A stretch of 8,792 nt of DNA from Thermoplasmata archaeon. Lineage in GTDB: Archaea; Thermoplasmatota; Thermoplasmata; Thermoplasmatales; Thermoplasmataceae. Position numbers and translations under genes: made by a program. Location: contig JAKBSB010000045.1 of NCBI GenBank assembly GCA_021845155.1, positions 1 through 8,792 on the forward strand, read 5' to 3'. Below the pieces are notes generated by a model. It saw nothing but the letters and a program-made list of their open reading frames with translations, was not told the DNA's origin and ran no database searches. This document shows, piece after piece, positions 6,330 to 8,792 of this stretch. Within the stretch, counting starts at the first letter, position 1. Every line of letters starts with the position of its first letter.

Positions 6330-8336
6330 TCACCAGATTGTTATTTTTTGTCTTTTCTTCTCTGCTTGCATGGTTTTTGAAATATTGAATGCAATCTCGA
6401 ACTCTGGATGGTTCCATGCAGGAAGGCTTGCTCTCAGGCTGTTTGGAGCGTGTGGATCAATTATTATCCGTCTCCTGATCTCCTCATCCCTCATGTTTCC
6501 TCTCCAAACCTGAGCCCATGATATGAAAAATCTCTGTTCAGGGGTAAAACCATCGATCTCCTTCCTCAATTCCGGATTCATTTTCAACCTGCGTTCCATT
6601 GCATCATAAGCAATGCTTACACCACCGAAATCTGCTATGTTTTCACCCACTGTCCTCTCTCCGTGAACCTTGACACCGGGAAGAATCTCCTGTGCGCTGT
6701 AGAGATCTATGACAGCCTTTGCCTTCTGGTTGAATTCCCTCCTGTCCTCCTCCGTCCACCAGTTCCTGAGATTTCCATCGGCATCGAATGTGCTTCCCTG
6801 GTCATCATAACCGTGTGTTATTTCATGTGATATAACTGCACCTATGGCACCGTAGTTGACCGCATCATCCATGGTGACGTCAAAGAATGGCGGCTGCAGT
6901 ATTCCTGCGGGAAAGACTATCTCATTGTCCGTGGGAGAGAAGTATGCGTTCACTGTGGGTGGAGTCATGAACCATTCATTCCTGTCAACTGCCGATCCTG
7001 TTCTTGAATTCTGCCTCCTGATTTCGAACTGAGCTGACCTTAAGATGTTGCCAAAATAATCATGCTCATTGATATTGAGGGTTGAGTAGTCCCTGAAAGT
7101 TTCAGGATGACCTATTTTGGCCCTGAATCTTTCAAATTTCTCCAGTGCCCTTCTTTTAGTCTGTTCGCTCATCCAGGAGATGTTTTGCAATCTTCCCCTG
7201 AACACCGACTTTATATCCTCAATGAGAACCTCCATTCTCTTCCTTGCGTCTTCCGTAAAGTACTTCTCAACGTAGAGCTTCCCCAACGCTTCCCCTATGC
7301 ATGAGTTCATGACCATTACGGATCTTTTCCATCTTGGCTCCTGTTTTTCCTGGCCCATTATTTTTCTGTTGAAGAAATCAAAGTGCTCATCTGCAAATTT
7401 ATCGCTTAGAGCTGGAGATGCAAAGTTAATGATGCACCACATAACATAAGATTTTAGACTCTCAAGAGGTGTGGACGAAATGAGTTTGCAGACAGATTTA
7501 AAATATTCTGGTTGTCCGACCACGGCGTAAGGGACTGCTGGTACCCCCATTAATTTCATGTAATTCCTAAGTCCAATTTCTGGAAATTCACGATCAAGAT
7601 CCACCACTTCAAACCGGTTATAATTTTTCTCCTGATCCCTGAGGTCCTCCTGACTTCTGCTGAATTTCGCCAGTTTTTTTTCTATTTCCAGTATATTACC
7701 TGAGTATGATTTAGAAGTCCCAGTATCACTCCCTGTGAGAGCAAACATTTTCTCAATATGATGCGGAAACTGATCCAGTATTGAAGAGAATGATTCTTTC
7801 AGGTAATAATCCCTGTTTGGCAGAGAAAGACCTCCCTGCATGAAGTAGAAGGCGTAGATTGAACTGTTCTTTTTGTCCCCCTTAGAATAGGATCTGAAGA
7901 ATGGAAAAATTCCAAGACTGTGCAGATAGGGAATGGTTTCAACAAGTTGTTCCCTTGTTTCTGTAACGATTATCTTTTCCATGATGTCCCTAACTGGTTT
8001 CATCCCAAGACTCTCTATAAGATCAGTATTCATGGCTGATTTGTAAAAGTCCCCAACCATCTTATTGACTTTATTATGTTCTGAACTGGAATGTTCTGCA
8101 CATGTCTCTGCTATTATTTTGAGCATGTAATTATTCCTGTCATATAGTTCATTGAATGTTCCCCAGCTTGTTTTGTCGGCTGGTACGGGATTGGAATCCA
8201 GCCATTTCCCATTGGCATATCTGTAAAAATCGGTGAACGGATCTGCAGTTTGATCCATGTTGTTAACCGAAAATCTTGACGTTGAAGGGGCAATATTTTC
8301 TCCACCGGGATTGTTGTTTTTGAAAGCTCTGTTCAT
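6330..8336 (-). CDS. M13 family (neprilysin/PepO-like) zinc metallopeptidase
   Basis: A 668-residue oligopeptidase of the gluzincin M13 family, full length. The N-terminal family signature is ADPFTDFYRYANGKWLDSNP (31-50). The substrate-binding motif is NAYF (463-466). The zinc site is HEITH (504-508, H504, E505, H508), with the third ligand E565 and D569 in GENIADFGG. H629 and R635 in DPHAPNSLRASLP match the catalytic histidine and substrate arginine of neprilysin. There is no signal peptide or membrane anchor, and residues that are disulfide cysteines in extracellular members are replaced (F34, A41), so it probably works in the cytosol, degrading peptides as bacterial PepO does. The terminal tryptophan is kept (ITIW). 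The start fits a TATA box 29 bases upstream. M27 is an alternative start because the first 26 residues are unlike the family. It is a single transcription unit, convergent with the exporter. Confidence 0.95.
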   Translation of the reverse strand: MNRAFKNNNPGGENIAPSTSRFSVNNMDQTADPFTDFYRYANGKWLDSNPVPADKTSWGTFNELYDRNNYMLKIIAETCAEHSSSEHNKVNKMVGDFYKSAMNTDLIESLGMKPVRDIMEKIIVTETREQLVETIPYLHSLGIFPFFRSYSKGDKKNSSIYAFYFMQGGLSLPNRDYYLKESFSSILDQFPHHIEKMFALTGSDTGTSKSYSGNILEIEKKLAKFSRSQEDLRDQEKNYNRFEVVDLDREFPEIGLRNYMKLMGVPAVPYAVVGQPEYFKSVCKLISSTPLESLKSYVMWCIINFASPALSDKFADEHFDFFNRKIMGQEKQEPRWKRSVMVMNSCIGEALGKLYVEKYFTEDARKRMEVLIEDIKSVFRGRLQNISWMSEQTKRRALEKFERFRAKIGHPETFRDYSTLNINEHDYFGNILRSAQFEIRRQNSRTGSAVDRNEWFMTPPTVNAYFSPTDNEIVFPAGILQPPFFDVTMDDAVNYGAIGAVISHEITHGYDDQGSTFDADGNLRNWWTEEDRREFNQKAKAVIDLYSAQEILPGVKVHGERTVGENIADFGGVSIAYDAMERRLKMNPELRKEIDGFTPEQRFFISWAQVWRGNMRDEEIRRRIIIDPHAPNSLRASLPAWNHPEFEIAFNISKTMQAEKKRQKITIW
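6340..6362 (+). terminator. T-rich terminator of the MFS exporter gene
   Basis: The plus strand is very T-rich here (TTATTTTTTG followed by TCTTTTCTTC), 32 bases after the exporter stop, and lies inside the lysine/arginine-rich C-terminal codons of the convergent peptidase. Archaeal RNA polymerase terminates at such T tracts, so exporter transcripts would end within the antisense of the peptidase 3' end. Confidence 0.4.
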
Positions 8337-8360
8337 TTACTTGCATTATCATCTTTTAGA

Positions 8361-8370
8361 TTATATTTTT
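8361..8370 (-). promoter_or_regulatory. TATA box of the M13 peptidase gene
   Basis: AAAAATATAA on the minus strand is centred 29.5 bases before the ATG at 8336, predicting a leader of only about 3 bases. The box coincides with the distal end of the transposase remnant, so the present promoter may derive from insertion-element DNA. No Shine-Dalgarno is seen before the ATG. Confidence 0.5.
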
Positions 8371-8536
8371 GGAATATGGACATCGTCAGGTTCGAATAGA
8401 TTTTTCCTGAATTTTGATATTCCTCTTCGACGGCGTACTATTTTCTGCATAATTCAGATACTATTACGGTTCAGTTCATTCCTTCAAGTACGATCCTTAA
8501 TTTCTCTTCCAGGTTATATACCACATTCGCTTTCAT
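8361..8536 (-). pseudogene. Decayed N-terminal fragment of an IS3-type transposase OrfA (HTH protein)
   Basis: Read on the minus strand from ATG 8536, the translation is MKANVVYNLEEKLRIVLEGM-N, stop (TGA 8471-8473), TVIVSELCRK, stop (TAG 8438-8440), YAVEEEYQNSGK, and then, after a one-base slip in the A run at 8401-8405, NLFEPDD. This matches the pattern of the helix-turn-helix OrfA proteins of IS3-like elements: Y-x-x-E-E-K-L-x-I-V-L-E-G-x then x-x-S-E-L-C-R-K-Y followed by an E-x-x-x-x-S-G-K-like segment. The first stop falls where the family often has glycine (GGA to TGA is one change). About ten residues around the usual YYxW seem deleted. No OrfB (DDE integrase) remains and no terminal repeats were found. 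It is clearly not functional. Family assignment rests on remembered motifs. Confidence 0.62.
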
Positions 8537-8589
8537 TTATAAGGCATGAAACAACATGGATCATAATTAATTTTGTAATTTTTCCAGAG

Positions 8590-8649
8590 TGTGACACATT
8601 TCAAATATCATATCTTCTGCATATGTGATCAATTATAAGATTTCGTGTC
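8590..8649 (+). promoter_or_regulatory. Second copy of the regulator/exporter promoter module
   Basis: TGTGACACATTT...ATATCA at 8590-8610 resembles TGTGACAAATTT...ATATCA at 5011-5030. The 21 bases at 8629-8649, including ATTATAAGATT, match 5028-5048 at 18 of 21 positions. The two parts lie 22 bases further apart here than at the first site. This suggests a second binding site for the winged-helix regulator together with a TATA box pointing towards the right-edge gene. Function is inferred from similarity only. Confidence 0.4.
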
Positions 8650-8670
8650 TGTTTCAGTTAACACACAAAA

Positions 8671-8708
8671 ACTTAAAAGTCAAGGTATATATCTTTGCAG
8701 TATATATA
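8671..8708 (+). promoter_or_regulatory. Promoter region of the right-edge gene
   Basis: Three TATA-like elements stand in a row: ACTTAAAAG (8671-8679), TATATAT (8686-8692) and GTATATATA (8700-8708). Starts about 26 bases downstream would give leaders of roughly 25-50 bases, which agrees with the Shine-Dalgarno site at 8741-8747. Which box is used cannot be decided from the sequence. Confidence 0.4.
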
Positions 8709-8753
8709 CGACCATATAGGAAACTGGTAGGAGAAAACGAGGGAGGAATATAT

Positions 8754-8792
8754 ATGCAGGAAAAAAAACCTAAGATGACATTTGACGATAGT
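8754..8792 (+). CDS. Start of an unidentified gene cut by the right edge (first 13 codons)
   Basis: An ATG at 8754 is preceded by GGGAGGA (8741-8747) with six bases between, a strong ribosome site. The frame stays open to the edge and encodes MQEKKPKMTFDDS, a hydrophilic, charged start with no sign of a signal peptide. Thirteen residues are too few to name a family. Unlike the leaderless genes of this window it has a real leader with a Shine-Dalgarno sequence, behind several TATA boxes and the regulator-like module. It points away from the peptidase gene. Confidence 0.6.
   Translation, partial: MQEKKPKMTFDDS

Larger units (their letters stand above)
8337..8753. other. 417-base intergenic region between the M13 peptidase and the right-edge gene
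   Basis: This gap holds the peptidase TATA box (8361-8370), the transposase remnant (8361-8536), an AT-rich stretch with no gene (8537-8589), a promoter module resembling the regulator/exporter promoter (8590-8649), three TATA-like boxes facing right (8671-8708) and a Shine-Dalgarno site at 8741. No tRNA or structured RNA gene is evident. The plus-strand reading frame through 8257-8628 is T-rich, lacks coding character and runs antisense to the peptidase start. Confidence 0.55.

Noticed and set aside
6274..6513. Plus-strand frame of 79 codons overlapping the end of the MFS gene
   Set aside because: It is out of frame with the exporter and antisense to the conserved C-terminus of the M13 peptidase, including DPHAPNSLR.
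8388..8397. AGGTTCGAAT resembling a tRNA T-loop
   Set aside because: The flanks do not pair to form a T stem and no anticodon or acceptor arm fits on either strand; the bases belong to the transposase remnant.
8531..8551. TTTCAT...ATGAAA hairpin in the right intergenic region
   Set aside because: A six-base AT-rich stem with a nine-base loop is weak, has no T tract directly after it, and contains the start of the transposase remnant, so no separate role can be supported.
8257..8628. Plus-strand open frame of 123 codons in the right intergenic region
   Set aside because: It begins antisense to the peptidase N-terminus, has no promoter or ribosome site, and its hydrophobicity comes from T-rich DNA. 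The minus strand here explains more as a transposase remnant.

Overview
The window looks like part of an archaeal chromosome, most probably from a Thermoplasmata (Thermoplasmatales-like) acidophile. The evidence is an archaeal-type XPB helicase next to its partner nuclease Bax1, TATA-type promoters centred about 25-30 bases before start codons (leaderless or nearly leaderless transcripts), Shine-Dalgarno sites mainly at genes inside operons, frequent AGG and ATA codons, and moderate GC. The lineage is inferred from gene content and style, not from a marker gene.

Left part (1-3893, all minus strand): a three-gene operon read right to left, consisting of a 521-residue TPR protein, an XPB/Rad25-type DNA helicase, and a Bax1 (DUF790) nuclease cut by the left edge. 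The TPR and helicase genes overlap by ATGA. Bax1 probably starts at a GTG inside the helicase gene, and its Shine-Dalgarno sequence is the triple-arginine codon run of the helicase. XPB and Bax1 are a known helicase-nuclease pair that unwinds and cuts damaged DNA. The TPR protein is a candidate accessory factor by position only.

Middle (3978-6308): an orphan 92-residue protein and a winged-helix regulator on the minus strand, then a major facilitator superfamily exporter on the plus strand, divergent from the regulator. The 52-base gap between regulator and exporter holds a perfectly palindromic TATA box exactly equidistant from both start codons and an operator-like imperfect palindrome. This is the usual layout of a local repressor controlling an efflux pump.

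Right part (6330-8792): an M13 (neprilysin-like) zinc metallopeptidase on the minus strand, convergent with the exporter and without a signal peptide. Upstream of it is a 417-base gap that holds a decayed fragment of an IS3-type transposase (HTH protein OrfA), a second copy of the sequence module seen at the regulator/exporter promoter, several TATA-like elements, and the Shine-Dalgarno site and first 13 codons of a plus-strand gene cut by the right edge. The shared module suggests that the regulator may also act there.

The most interesting items are the TPR-XPB-Bax1 coupling, the symmetric bidirectional TATA box, the duplicated promoter module, the transposase remnant that now supplies the peptidase promoter, and a substitution in the XPB RED motif. 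No CRISPR array, tRNA, rRNA or intact mobile element was seen.
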